A DNA stretch of 20,011 nt, from assembly GCA_002503885.1 (NCBI GenBank), contig DASQ01000094.1:1-20011 (forward strand). The letters are read 5' to 3'. The position numbers and the translations under genes were made by a program. The notes beneath the pieces are model-generated. The model was not told the DNA's origin. It was given only the letters and a program-made list of their open reading frames with translations, and ran no database searches. Each line of letters starts with the position of its first letter. Within the stretch, counting starts at the first letter, position 1. Source of the stretch: Methanoculleus marisnigri. GTDB lineage: Archaea > Halobacteriota > Methanomicrobia > Methanomicrobiales > Methanoculleaceae. Of this stretch, positions 6,561 to 14,209 are shown piece by piece.

Positions 6561-6992
6561 ATGATGGAAGAAGCAGGCATCGAGGTGCGCCTGGTGGATG
6601 TCTGGGACGTAGAGACGATCGCCGACCTCTACCGGGCGGGGGGCTGGTGGAACGAGAAATGGAACCCTGCCAGCCTCGGCGGCCTCATCGCCGGAAGTTT
6701 CGCGTTTGCCGTCGCCATCGACCCTGCGACCGGCAAAGCGATCGGCATGGGCAGGGTGATCTCGGACGGGGTCTCGGACGGCTACATCCAGGACCTGGTC
6801 GTCCTCCCCGGGCACCGGGGCAGGGGCGTCGGAACGATGATCTTATCAGCGCTGCTGGATTATTGTACCTCTGCAGGTGTCGCCTGGGTCGCCCTTGTCG
6901 CCGAACCCGGGACTGAAACGTTCTACACCGCGCTTGGGTTCCGGAGAATGGAGGGACACATACCCATGCGGTGGTATCCGAAAGACTGGTGA
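6561..6992 (+). CDS. GNAT family N-acetyltransferase
   Basis: This is a 143-residue acetyltransferase of the GNAT fold, which transfers acetyl from acetyl-CoA to an amine. Strand beta-4 is DGYIQDLVVLPGHRGRGVGTMIL, where the acetyl-CoA pyrophosphate-binding R-G-x-G loop (HRGRGVGT, about residues 93-100) is intact. FYTALGFRRMEGHIPMRW near the C-terminus is the usual GNAT ending. The N-terminal GGWWNEKW stretch resembles YitI/Spermine-type acetyltransferases, but the substrate is unknown. Two adjacent ATG codons (6561, 6564) are both possible starts. It is the first gene of an operon with the DUF2156 protein three bases downstream; pairing of the two GNAT-fold proteins hints at a shared aminoacyl or acyl modification. 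Confidence 0.9.
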   Translation: MMEEAGIEVRLVDVWDVETIADLYRAGGWWNEKWNPASLGGLIAGSFAFAVAIDPATGKAIGMGRVISDGVSDGYIQDLVVLPGHRGRGVGTMILSALLDYCTSAGVAWVALVAEPGTETFYTALGFRRMEGHIPMRWYPKDW

Positions 6993-6995
6993 GAC

Positions 6996-7910
6996 ATGCT
7001 GAAATTTGCTGACTTTAACCCCGTGAGGTTAGACGATCGCGACCTCTTTCTGGAGCACTACCGGCAGTACCCCCAGGTGCACAGCGACAACACGTTTGCG
7101 AACATGATCTGCTGGAACCATTATGCAGATTACCGGTTTGCAAAAGTCGAAGGGTCGATCATCCTCTCAAGCACCATCAATAATGTCACGTCGTTCCGGA
7201 TGCCGATCGGCCCTAAAAACCCGGGCCTGGTCGAGGACGTCATCGATCTCGCGGTGAGGGAGGGCGGCGACAAACCCCTGTGGGTCCTCGACCCGGTAAA
7301 TGAAGCGCTGATCCGGGAACTCTACCCGGCCCTTCCCCTGCACGAAAACCAGGACTTCTTCGACTACATCTACCGGACCGAAGCCCTCGCCGACCTCGCC
7401 GGGAAGGGCTATGCCACCATCCGACGCCAGGTTAACCGGTTTGGGCGGGAGTATGCGTATACGGTCGAAGCAATCACGGAAGACAACATCGACGAGGTCT
7501 GGGAGTTCCTGGTCGTCTGGTGCGAGTGGCGGGACTGCGACTCCGAGCCCATCCTCGCGGCCGAAAAAGAAGCCATCCTCTTCGCCGTGACCCACTTCTT
7601 CGCTATCGGGCTTGAGGGGTGGATAGTCAGGATCGGCGGAACCATCGGCGCGATATCGATCGTCGGGCGGGTCAACGCGGATATGGCGGTCGTCCACTTC
7701 GAAAAGGCGCTCCCCGAGACCTACCCGAGCATCTACAAGGTGATCACGACCGAGACGGCGGCGGGGCTCCGGGACCGCTACCGCTACGTCAACCGGGAGT
7801 GCGACATGGGCGTGCCCGGTCTCCGCGAATCAAAGACGCGTTACCACCCGGCGTACATGGTCGAGGTGCACTACGCGAACCGGGACGACCTGGAGGCGTG
7901 CTGCAGGTGA
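6996..7910 (+). CDS. DUF2156 protein (phosphatidylglycerol lysyltransferase C-terminal-like)
   Basis: This is a 304-residue soluble protein resembling the DUF2156 domain found at the C-terminus of MprF-type lysylphosphatidylglycerol synthases, which has a double GNAT fold. Landmarks are YPQVHSDNTFANMICWNHY near the start, ENQDFFDYIYRTEALADL in the middle, and VVHFEKALPETYPSIYKVI plus YVNRECDMGVPGLRESKTRY at the end, all characteristic of the stand-alone archaeal and bacterial forms. No membrane segment is present, so it is not a complete lipid lysinylation enzyme. The acceptor is unknown. It sits three bases after the GNAT gene and its TGA overlaps the GTG start of the dihydroorotase by four bases, so the three genes are coupled. 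Confidence 0.85.
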   Translation: MLKFADFNPVRLDDRDLFLEHYRQYPQVHSDNTFANMICWNHYADYRFAKVEGSIILSSTINNVTSFRMPIGPKNPGLVEDVIDLAVREGGDKPLWVLDPVNEALIRELYPALPLHENQDFFDYIYRTEALADLAGKGYATIRRQVNRFGREYAYTVEAITEDNIDEVWEFLVVWCEWRDCDSEPILAAEKEAILFAVTHFFAIGLEGWIVRIGGTIGAISIVGRVNADMAVVHFEKALPETYPSIYKVITTETAAGLRDRYRYVNRECDMGVPGLRESKTRYHPAYMVEVHYANRDDLEACCR

Positions 7911-9196
7911 CCGCCGATCTCGTGCTCCGGAACGTGGTGCTCCCGACGGGACGGCGCGCCGACATCGTCATCGCCGGGGGTGTCGTCCGGCACGTCGGGG
8001 CAGCGGTGCGTGCCGATGAGACGATCGACTGCAGCAGGCTCACCTGTCTTCCGGGAGCGGTCGATATGCACGTCCACATGCGGGGAGGCATGCAGGCAGA
8101 GAAGGAGGACTGGCGGACGGGCACCATGAGCGCGGTCGCCGGCGGGGTGACGGTGGTCGTCGACCAGCCAAACACCGTCCCCCCGATCACCACACCCGGA
8201 CTCCTCCGGGCCCGTGTCCGCGAGGCGGAGGAGCATGCCGTCTGCGGGTTTGGTGTGAACGCAGGCGTCGTGCCGGGCGCCGACCTCCCGGGCATGTACG
8301 ATGCCGGCGCGATGGCCTTTGGCGAGACCTTCGCGGCACCGTCGAGTTACGGCGAGGGACTCGACCCGGATACCCTCAAGGAACTCTTTGCCCGCATCCA
8401 TGCCCTCGGGGGGCTTGCCACGGTGCACGCCGAGGAGGTCATCGGTCCGGCACCGGCAACCCTCGCCGACCACGACCGCGCACGCTCCGGCGCAGGGGAG
8501 GCGCGGGCCGTGCGGGCGGTCTCTGCCCTCGCCCCGGCTGAAATAAGGCTCCACTTCTGCCACCTCAGCACCGCCGCCTCGGTCGAGGCCGCACGCGGCA
8601 CGGTGGAGGCGACGCCGCACCACCTCTTCCTCGCGCGTGGCATGTTCGAGGAGGACGACACCCGGGCCCGGGTGAACCCCCCGATCAGGGACGAGGAGAC
8701 CCGGCGCGATCTGTGGTCCTGCTGGGATAAGATCGACGTCGTCGCCTCGGACCACGCCCCGCATACGTTCCACGAGAAGGCGCTGCCGTTTAAGACCGCT
8801 CCCTCCGGTGTCCCCGGGGTCGAGACGATGGTGCCGCTCCTGATGGCGGCGGTGCGCCGGAGGCGGATCACCCTTGCCTCGGTGATCGAGAAGACGTCGT
8901 GGAGGCCTGCCGCCATCCTCGGCATCCCGCGCGCAGGGTTCGAGCCGGGCGACCGGGCGGACTATGCCCTCTACCCGGACGAAGTCACCCGCATCGACGC
9001 CTCGCGCCTCCACGCAAAGTGCGGCTGGTCGCCGTTCGAGGGGCTCGATGCAGTCTTCCCAAAAGAGGTGGTCATCGGGGGGAAGCGGGCCTACGCCTGC
9101 GGCGATTACCGGGAGGCGTGTGCGGCTTGGTATCCCGGGCAAGGATATTTATCCCGGGAAAATAAATACTACAAAGCCGATAAAGCACATCTTTAG
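7907..9196 (+). CDS. pyrC: Dihydroorotase
   Basis: Dihydroorotase cyclises carbamoyl-aspartate to dihydroorotate in pyrimidine synthesis. The 429-residue protein is an amidohydrolase with the metal-binding GAVDMHVHMR motif (about residue 50), HAEE and HFCHLST (His ligands), and the catalytic Asp in SDHAPH. The length and the archaeal type I-like pattern fit. A carboxylated Lys is not obvious at the usual place, so the metal site may be bridged differently. The GTG at 7907 is chosen because it overlaps the preceding stop and has GGAGG ten bases upstream; a GTG at 7898 is too close to that site. The C-terminal tail (SRENKYYKADKAHL) is AT-rich and unlike the rest of the gene. Confidence 0.92.
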   Translation: MTADLVLRNVVLPTGRRADIVIAGGVVRHVGAAVRADETIDCSRLTCLPGAVDMHVHMRGGMQAEKEDWRTGTMSAVAGGVTVVVDQPNTVPPITTPGLLRARVREAEEHAVCGFGVNAGVVPGADLPGMYDAGAMAFGETFAAPSSYGEGLDPDTLKELFARIHALGGLATVHAEEVIGPAPATLADHDRARSGAGEARAVRAVSALAPAEIRLHFCHLSTAASVEAARGTVEATPHHLFLARGMFEEDDTRARVNPPIRDEETRRDLWSCWDKIDVVASDHAPHTFHEKALPFKTAPSGVPGVETMVPLLMAAVRRRRITLASVIEKTSWRPAAILGIPRAGFEPGDRADYALYPDEVTRIDASRLHAKCGWSPFEGLDAVFPKEVVIGGKRAYACGDYREACAAWYPGQGYLSRENKYYKADKAHL

Positions 9197-9364
9197 GTCC
9201 CCGGGTGATCATCTGGCGAGACGCCTGGATATGATCCGCGGGACAACCCAGGTGCGCGACAGGCACGCCTGGCATATGGGTACGATCGGGTGAGGATCGG
9301 CAGCAGCCGCCTGTGAGCATCGATCGTTAGTGCCGGGCGACATCCCTTTACGAGGCCTTTTCTT
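9197..9364 (+). other. 168-base gap with a possible 20-codon ORF and a hairpin
   Basis: No recognised gene lies here. An ATG at 9231 opens a 20-residue frame beginning MIRGTTQVRDRHAWHMGTIG and ending in TGA at 9293, without a convincing ribosome binding site. CCAGGTG and CGCCTGG could pair across part of it. An AT-rich TATA-like stretch (about 9148-9172) lies inside the end of pyrC and could start a transcript here. Either a leader for the DUF167 gene or a small RNA is possible; nothing decides between them. Confidence 0.2.
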
Positions 9365-9682
9365 ATGGAACCCTATCTCGACGCCGTCGTCGAAACCGCG
9401 CACGGAGTGGTGATAGCGCTTGACGTAACCGCAGGCGCAAAACGGTCTATCTTTCCGGCAGGCTACAACGAGTGGCGGAAGAGTATTCGATGCCAGGTGA
9501 CGGCCCCTGCCGTCGGCGGGAAGGCTAACCGTGCCATTATCGACCTCCTCGCAGAGACGTTTCGCATACCTCGCGCCGACGTGAGCATCATCGCCGGACA
9601 CACGTCATCCTCAAAGACCGTGGCGATCGTCGATGTATCGAAGTCCAATGTGGTCGCATGCCTGAAGGCCGCCGGTGCCTGA
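9365..9682 (+). CDS. UPF0235/DUF167 (YggU-like) protein
   Basis: This 105-residue protein has the DUF167 pattern, also called YggU or UPF0235. It has a beta-strand start VVIALDVTAGAKRS, then CQVTAPAVGGKANRAIIDLLAETF, in which AP.VGGKAN is the family hallmark, and SIIAGHTSSSKTVAI. The family is small, soluble and widespread; its function is unknown. ATG 9365 follows a T-rich stretch with only a weak ribosome binding site. It lies between pyrC and dnaG on the same strand but is separated from dnaG by 254 bases containing a hairpin and several AT-rich stretches, so it is likely its own unit. Confidence 0.9.
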   Translation: MEPYLDAVVETAHGVVIALDVTAGAKRSIFPAGYNEWRKSIRCQVTAPAVGGKANRAIIDLLAETFRIPRADVSIIAGHTSSSKTVAIVDVSKSNVVACLKAAGA

Positions 9683-9710
9683 CCCGGTACGGATGAACGA
9701 ACCAGGAGCA

Positions 9711-9736
9711 CCGTGACGAAACGGCTTTCATCACGG
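9711..9736. terminator. Hairpin after the DUF167 gene
   Basis: CCGTGA and GAAA on the left arm pair with TTTC and TCACGG on the right, with one C/A mismatch and a CGGC loop. It lies 29 bases after the stop. No T tract follows immediately, so termination is likely but unproven. Confidence 0.4.
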
Positions 9737-9848
9737 GAGAACTATACTGTGAGATATATTCAAATGCGCCCTTCGTGAGGCCTGTTTCTTGGATTTCCGC
9801 TTTAAAAAATCTTGCGTTTAAACCCCCATCTGATTTAAGTAATTGCAC

Positions 9849-9861
9849 CCTAGATATATAA
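9849..9861 (+). promoter_or_regulatory. TATA box for dnaG
   Basis: CCTAGATATATAA is the strongest TATA-like site in the AT-rich 9740-9870 stretch. It predicts transcription from about 9880, a leader of about 55 bases and the AAGGAGGA ribosome binding site at 9923-9930. Weaker TATA-like sites at 9752 and about 9810 are also present. Confidence 0.55.
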
Positions 9862-9936
9862 TTGACCCCTATGCCCGCGCGCATGAATACCTGCGTGGCA
9901 TACGGCGATCAGATTTACCTTCAAGGAGGAGACTCC

Positions 9937-11136
9937 ATGTATTCACCAGAAACTACAAAGTACCTCATTCATCTTACTCTGCAGATCGAGGGGGTGGTCG
10001 ATAAGCCCGACGTAGTGGGTGCCATCTTCGGTCAAACCGAGGGTTTGCTCGGCGAAGACCTCGACCTGCGTGATTTACAGAGAACAGGTCGTGTCGGCAG
10101 GATAGACGTTCAGATAACCACGAAACGGGGAGAGACAAAAGGCGAAATACTCATCTCGTCCTCGCTCGACCGGGCGGAGACCGCGCTCCTGGCATCATCG
10201 CTCGAGACGATCGACCGGGTCGGACCGTGCACGGCCCGGGTGAAGGTCGACCGCATCGAGGATATCCGGGTGACCAAACGGCGCAAGATCGTCGAGCGCG
10301 CTAAAGAACTTCTCCTCGAGGATTTCGATGAAGGCGCTATAAACAGCGACGATCTGCTCGACGAGGTCAGGGAAGTCATCAGGATAGAGAAACTCGAGTA
10401 CCTCGGTGAAGAGCGGGTGCATGCCGGTCCGAACGTCATGGCCTCCGACGCCATCATCATCGTCGAAGGACGGGCCGACGTCATCAACCTGCTGCGCTAC
10501 GGGATCAAGAACGCGGTTGCAGTCGAGGGGACCAACGTCCCGCGCATCATCATCGACCTCTGTTCGCAAAAGACCGCGACGACCCTCCTCGACGGGGACC
10601 GGGGCGGGGAACTGATCCTCCGCGAACTCCTGCAGGTCGCCGAGATCGACTTCGTGGCATACAGCCCGCGGGGAAAGAGCGTCGAGGAGATGAGCCGCAA
10701 GGAGATCGTCAAGGCGCTCCGGAACAAAGTGCCCGCGGAGGTGATCACCGACCATACCCCCGACGAGGAGGGAGTGGAGCGGATCCCTGCCGGTGCATAC
10801 GCGGCAACGGAAGACGAGCAGCCGCCAGAGCAGCAGAGAGAGAGGAGCCAGAAACCGCCCTCGACGCTCGGCGAGCACATGGCCGATGTCCGGAATAGAA
10901 ATATTGCACGGTTCCTCTCCCCGGATTATACCGTCCTCTTAGAATCGAACGCTACCGATGTCGAGGGCGCACTCCAGAACCTGAACGGCGATGTTGAAGG
11001 GCTTGTCGTCGATCGCATCATCGACCAGAAACTCCTCGATCAGATCGGGGGAAGGGATCTCGAGTTCGTAGCTGCCCGGGACTTTAAGGGGATTATAAAG
11101 CGCCCCCTGTCCATCAGACTCATAAAGATCGGGTGA
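9937..11136 (+). CDS. dnaG: Archaeal DnaG-type primase
   Basis: Archaeal DnaG is a Toprim-domain protein that can prime DNA synthesis in vitro and is a stable component of the archaeal exosome. The 399-residue protein has the conserved N-terminus YLIHLTLQIEGVVDKPDVVGAIFGQTEGLLG and a Toprim domain with the catalytic Glu in IIIVEGRADV (about residue 175) and the acidic pair in LLDGDRGGEL (about residue 218). A charged, variable linker (about 280-315) precedes the C-terminal domain. ATG 9937 is chosen because AAGGAGGA lies seven bases upstream and the family N-terminus follows. An upstream in-frame ATG (9862) overlaps the promoter and is rejected. Confidence 0.97.
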   Translation: MYSPETTKYLIHLTLQIEGVVDKPDVVGAIFGQTEGLLGEDLDLRDLQRTGRVGRIDVQITTKRGETKGEILISSSLDRAETALLASSLETIDRVGPCTARVKVDRIEDIRVTKRRKIVERAKELLLEDFDEGAINSDDLLDEVREVIRIEKLEYLGEERVHAGPNVMASDAIIIVEGRADVINLLRYGIKNAVAVEGTNVPRIIIDLCSQKTATTLLDGDRGGELILRELLQVAEIDFVAYSPRGKSVEEMSRKEIVKALRNKVPAEVITDHTPDEEGVERIPAGAYAATEDEQPPEQQRERSQKPPSTLGEHMADVRNRNIARFLSPDYTVLLESNATDVEGALQNLNGDVEGLVVDRIIDQKLLDQIGGRDLEFVAARDFKGIIKRPLSIRLIKIG

Positions 11137-11153
11137 AGGCTATCGAGGGTGCA

Positions 11154-11170
11154 AATTTATATATATTTAC
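11154..11170 (+). promoter_or_regulatory. TATA box for the UPF0058 gene
   Basis: AATTTATATATATTTAC lies 30-46 bases upstream of ATG 11200, with GGAGAG at 11191-11196 as ribosome binding site. It begins 17 bases after the dnaG stop, so this gene has its own promoter. Confidence 0.65.
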
Positions 11171-11199
11171 ATCCACCATTTTTATCTCTGGGAGAGAAT

Positions 11200-11484
11200 A
11201 TGCACAAAGAAGAGTTAATAGCCTTACATGGGATTCTCACTGAGATTAAAGACTTTTTTGAAATGCAGAACCCGGAGTTGAAATTCTCGCAGTATTACGC
11301 GCTGAAGATAGACCCTTCTCAGGTGCATAAGAGCAAAATGGAGCATAAATATGCTATATTCGTGCTCGGAACGGAACTGGCGAATGCCATGAAAGATGTA
11401 GAGTTCTCGTCATCGGGCCGGATCTCAGCCCGGATGAAGGAACTTGCAGAGAAGACCTTAAAAGAGATCGAGTATCTCGATTGA
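11200..11484 (+). CDS. UPF0058 family protein
   Basis: This is a 94-residue all-helical protein of the archaeal UPF0058 family, beginning MHKEELIALHGILTEIKDFFE and containing KMEHKYAIFVLGTELA and SSSGRISARMKELAEK. The family is nearly restricted to archaea, small and soluble, and its function is not known. ATG 11200 is chosen for the adjacent GGAGAG site and the family N-terminus; the longer frame would start inside the promoter. Codon use is more AT-rich than neighbouring genes. Confidence 0.88.
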   Translation: MHKEELIALHGILTEIKDFFEMQNPELKFSQYYALKIDPSQVHKSKMEHKYAIFVLGTELANAMKDVEFSSSGRISARMKELAEKTLKEIEYLD

Positions 11485-11552
11485 GAACGCCCGATATCCA
11501 CGTCTCACCCTTCAATACGACACCGGGGGCCTAAGCCCCTTCGATCCTCTCC

Positions 11553-12356
11553 TCAGGCACGCATCTCGCGTTCACGTTCGATGAGGTACGTAGCGAGCAG
11601 CTTCGGGATGGGAGCTGCCATGCAGTGCCAGTTCGGCGTCCCGTTCACCTCAAGGACCGTGTAGCCTTCCCGGTCCCGGAGGAGATCGACGCCGCAGTAG
11701 TCGATCCCGACCGCCGATGCCGACGCCTCGGTGATGGCGCGCATCTCCTCGTCGATCGGGACCGGCATACCGATCCCGCCCTGGTGGATGTTGTGCATCA
11801 GCGTATCGGATACCCGGGTTATCGCGCCGACGGCCTCCCCGCCAAGGACGAAGACACGAAAGTCCCGGTCATTTGGCACGTACTCCTGCAGGTACCAGGG
11901 TCCCGGCCCGAGGTCGTCGGGGTCCGTCACCAGCCGGATACCGTTTCCGTCGTACCCGTAGAGCGGCTTATAGACGATCTTTCCGTGCCGCAGAAGAAAG
12001 TCCCGTGCCTGCGTCTCCGATCGCATGTAGCCCGTCTCCGGTGTCCGCACTCCATTCCGTAGAAGGAGAGCGGACGTCATCACTTTGGATGCACAGGCAA
12101 CGATGCTCGCGGGGGTATTGATCACCCGGTTATGGAGCGAGAGCACGTTTAAGGTCTCGAACTGATGCCCGTCCTGCCGCATCCCGCAGACCCATACGAG
12201 TTCATTCTCAAGCCCGGAGTCGAGGGGGTCGATTGCACCGAGGTCAAGGACCCCGTATCGGGCATCGGCTCTCTCCAGCTCCCGTATAACAGCGCCGGTC
12301 GAGTTGTCGTCCGGCGTATCGGTCGGTTTTGGTACGATCTGGATCATACGTCTCAC
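11553..12356 (-). CDS. RimK-type ATP-grasp ligase
   Basis: This is a 267-residue ATP-grasp protein of the RimK/MptN/CofF group, which adds glutamate to carboxylates. In methanogens, members modify tetrahydromethanopterin (MptN) or coenzyme F420 (CofF), so a coenzyme-tailoring role is plausible. Visible features are the ATP-binding KIVYKPLYGYDGNGIRLV (about residues 125-142), WYLQEYVPNDRDFRVFV, and the metal-binding VDLLRDREGYTVLEVNGTPNW near the end. The sequence alone does not say which substrate. The start is GTG 12356 (GGGAG six bases upstream) or ATG 12347. It is divergent from the hydrogenase protease, with 76 bases between them, and convergent with UPF0058. Confidence 0.85.
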   Translation of the reverse strand: MRRMIQIVPKPTDTPDDNSTGAVIRELERADARYGVLDLGAIDPLDSGLENELVWVCGMRQDGHQFETLNVLSLHNRVINTPASIVACASKVMTSALLLRNGVRTPETGYMRSETQARDFLLRHGKIVYKPLYGYDGNGIRLVTDPDDLGPGPWYLQEYVPNDRDFRVFVLGGEAVGAITRVSDTLMHNIHQGGIGMPVPIDEEMRAITEASASAVGIDYCGVDLLRDREGYTVLEVNGTPNWHCMAAPIPKLLATYLIEREREMRA

Positions 12357-12405
12357 ATCCCGCTCCCGGGGCTGACAGGAATTTCAGTACCATTTTGTAC
12401 CTTGC

Positions 12406-12418
12406 CGGATATAATCGG
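12406..12418 (+). promoter_or_regulatory. TATA box for the hydrogenase protease gene
   Basis: CGGATATAATCGG is centred about 22 bases before ATG 12433, so the transcript may be leaderless or have a very short leader. A small palindrome, GTACcattttGTAC (12387-12400), sits just upstream between the divergent genes. Confidence 0.5.
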
Positions 12419-12432
12419 TAGGGAAGAATACC

Positions 12433-12909
12433 ATGCAAAAGAACCGGGTCTGTGTCATCGGGTGCGGCAACCCCCTCATGGGAAACGATGGGGCGGGGAT
12501 TCTAACGATGCGGCTCTTCGAAGGGAAGTTCCCGGACGTCGACGTGATCGACGGCGGCACCGGGGGTTTTGGCCTGATCCCCCTGATGGAAGGATACGAG
12601 AAGGTGGTGATCGTCGATGCGATGGTGGGTATCGGCGACCGTATCGGCGACGTCCTCACGTTTGAAACGCCGCCATCCTGGGATCTCCCGGCATATGCGC
12701 TCCACGATATCGGGATTGGGGAGGTGGTAACGATAGCCCGCGAACTCGGATATGCTTCGGATATCGTGACCGTCGGAATTGAAGCAGGCGAGATCCAGGC
12801 ATTCAGTCAGGAGATAGACCCGGCGGTCGAAGAGGGGATCCGGGTTGCCGGGCAGGTGATCCTGAGATTCTTGCAGGAATGGACCGGGGAGTCCGCGAGT
12901 ATCTTCTGA
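12433..12909 (+). CDS. Hydrogenase maturation protease (HycI/HyaD/FrhD family)
   Basis: These endopeptidases remove the C-terminal tail of a [NiFe]-hydrogenase large subunit once nickel is in place. The 158-residue protein has the family start VIGCGNPLMGNDGAGI and the three nickel-sensing ligands expected from HybD/HycI: Asp19 in GNDGAG, Asp62 in VVIVDAM and His91 in ALHDIG. DVIDGGTGGFGLIPLME is the other family block. It stands apart from the structural genes but 2.5 kb upstream on the same strand. The large subunit at 17105-18472 has an uncleaved tail after DPCISCATH, so it is a natural substrate; the F420-reducing hydrogenase elsewhere is another. Confidence 0.92.
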   Translation: MQKNRVCVIGCGNPLMGNDGAGILTMRLFEGKFPDVDVIDGGTGGFGLIPLMEGYEKVVIVDAMVGIGDRIGDVLTFETPPSWDLPAYALHDIGIGEVVTIARELGYASDIVTVGIEAGEIQAFSQEIDPAVEEGIRVAGQVILRFLQEWTGESASIF

Positions 12910-12960
12910 AGGCGCGTCACTGGAGCATCCGGATCTCTGCGTATCGGCCTTATCTTCAAA

Positions 12961-12968
12961 GATATAAA
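12961..12968 (+). promoter_or_regulatory. TATA box for the DUF2226-roadblock-MinD operon
   Basis: GATATAAA lies 42-49 bases upstream of ATG 13010 within an AT-rich stretch. A second candidate, GATTTATTT at about 12975, gives a shorter leader. Confidence 0.45.
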
Positions 12969-13009
12969 TGGCAAGATTTATTTCATACTACAGAACTAAA
13001 GTTGTCTGA

Positions 13010-13642
13010 ATGCAACTGCCACGCGGTCGGTTCCATCGCCTTCTCAAGTCCACGACATCCCGTGCCTTGATAGAAGAGATGGGCTCAACACAGTTCACCG
13101 GGATCTGCACGATCGTCCTTGGCAGCGAGAGTGCTACCCTGGTGCTGAACGAAGGTCAGGTGGTGCTTGCCGAGCAGGGGGACTTGAAGGGGCAGCACGT
13201 GCTGGATGCGATGTTGAAGGGCGAAGAGAACGAAGTGGCAGCAGAGTTGAACCTTCTGACGCCTGAACAGGTCCGCCTCGCCCTGGAGTTCAACCGACCA
13301 TGTACGACCGGCGATCCCGCAGGACAGGGAAGACCGTCGCCGGGTAAGGCCACTCCGGGAGGGACGAGGCCGTCCGCGACGCCGAAGAAGGCCATTGCGG
13401 TAGCCTCGCCGAAGCGCCGGCAAGAGCAGCCTGCCGGGGTACACCATATTCCCATGCCGGGAGTCAAATCCGTGAAGGAGACGGCCGAGGCGTCCCAATC
13501 AGGAAGCGACGAGATTGACACGCTCGTCCAGAACATGGAAGAGATGGACGTCGATCAACTGATCAGCAGTTTCAGGGTAAACTGCAAGAATATGCTCCGG
13601 AGGATCCATCTCGATCATCTCATCCAGGACAAAGAAACGTAA
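13010..13642 (+). CDS. DUF2226-like protein
   Basis: This is a 210-residue protein. The N-terminal half (residues 1-105), MQLPRGRFHRLLKS then FTGICTIVLG and LVLNEGQVVLAEQGD, resembles the archaeal DUF2226 family, which is PilZ/DUF4388-like in layout: a small beta-rich domain that displays a hydrophobic residue string ending in an NG turn. A Pro/Ala/Lys-rich linker (about 105-160) leads to a helical C-terminus ending in RIHLDHLIQDKET. There is no membrane segment. It starts the operon with the roadblock-like and MinD genes (23 bases to the next ATG). The first half of the protein at 18837 shows the same pattern. The function is unknown; an adaptor role is inferred from context. Confidence 0.7.
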   Translation: MQLPRGRFHRLLKSTTSRALIEEMGSTQFTGICTIVLGSESATLVLNEGQVVLAEQGDLKGQHVLDAMLKGEENEVAAELNLLTPEQVRLALEFNRPCTTGDPAGQGRPSPGKATPGGTRPSATPKKAIAVASPKRRQEQPAGVHHIPMPGVKSVKETAEASQSGSDEIDTLVQNMEEMDVDQLISSFRVNCKNMLRRIHLDHLIQDKET

Positions 13643-13665
13643 CAGATGCAGGGGTGGACAACAGA

Positions 13666-14178
13666 ATGGACTCGACAGGCATCATCCAGTTTTTACTCAT
13701 CATCCTCACAATAGCGGTGGTAGCCGGCTTTGCCAGTACCGCGTATTACCTTGCGGAGATTCGTCGGACTCTCAACAGGCCCGCTTCCCCACGGGCTCCA
13801 GCAACGCCGGAGGAGCCTTCGGACCCCACCGGGTCCATGCCCCTCCCCCTCAGCGATATCGATCCTCGGAGTACAGGAAGTCTGGAGGAGTCTCTCAATG
13901 CAATCAGCGAGAGATATGGTCTTTCGTCCTTCACGCTGGCGACCGTCGACGGCCTCCTGATCGGCTCGACGAGGCCCGGCGCCGAGGACGAGGCCGCGCG
14001 GTACAGTTATCTCTACACGCAGGGGAAGTTGCATGACGAGGCCGGAGTTGAACTCCTCGGAGTCCCCCACCACGGGGAGACGGTGGTCGGCATCGCCCAC
14101 CTTTCTGAGCATCTCTCTGCTGAACAGATGAGCACACTTGAACAGGATATCCAGGACACCCTGCAGCACTGGGTGTAA
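13666..14178 (+). CDS. Membrane-anchored roadblock/LC7-like protein
   Basis: This is a 170-residue protein with one N-terminal transmembrane helix (about residues 6-26, IIQFLLIILTIAVVAGFAST), a Pro-rich linker (about 38-70) and a cytoplasmic domain of about 100 residues. In that domain SLEESLNAISERYGLSSFTL, ATVDGLLIGS and GETVVGIAHL follow the roadblock/LC7 layout, a dimeric regulatory fold that partners with small GTPases. ATG 13666 is chosen because GGGGTGG precedes it; a GTG at 13654 is in frame. It is 31 bases upstream of the MinD-type ATPase. Membrane anchoring plus a MinD partner suggests a localised signalling complex; this is inference. Confidence 0.7.
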   Translation: MDSTGIIQFLLIILTIAVVAGFASTAYYLAEIRRTLNRPASPRAPATPEEPSDPTGSMPLPLSDIDPRSTGSLEESLNAISERYGLSSFTLATVDGLLIGSTRPGAEDEAARYSYLYTQGKLHDEAGVELLGVPHHGETVVGIAHLSEHLSAEQMSTLEQDIQDTLQHWV

Positions 14179-14209
14179 GGCCGGAACAATCAGGACAACG
14201 AGTGATTAC

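Noticed and set aside
7871..9142. 423-codon minus-strand frame opposite pyrC
   Set aside because: It is antisense to a well-supported dihydroorotase and has no recognisable domain or ribosome binding site.
12387..12400. GTACcattttGTAC as a regulator operator
   Set aside because: Only four bases per arm; such palindromes occur by chance and no second copy with the same spacer was seen.
14138..14209. Longer MinD start overlapping the roadblock-like gene
   Set aside because: The extra 24 residues are not MinD-like and overlap the upstream coding sequence; the family N-terminus begins at ATG 14210.
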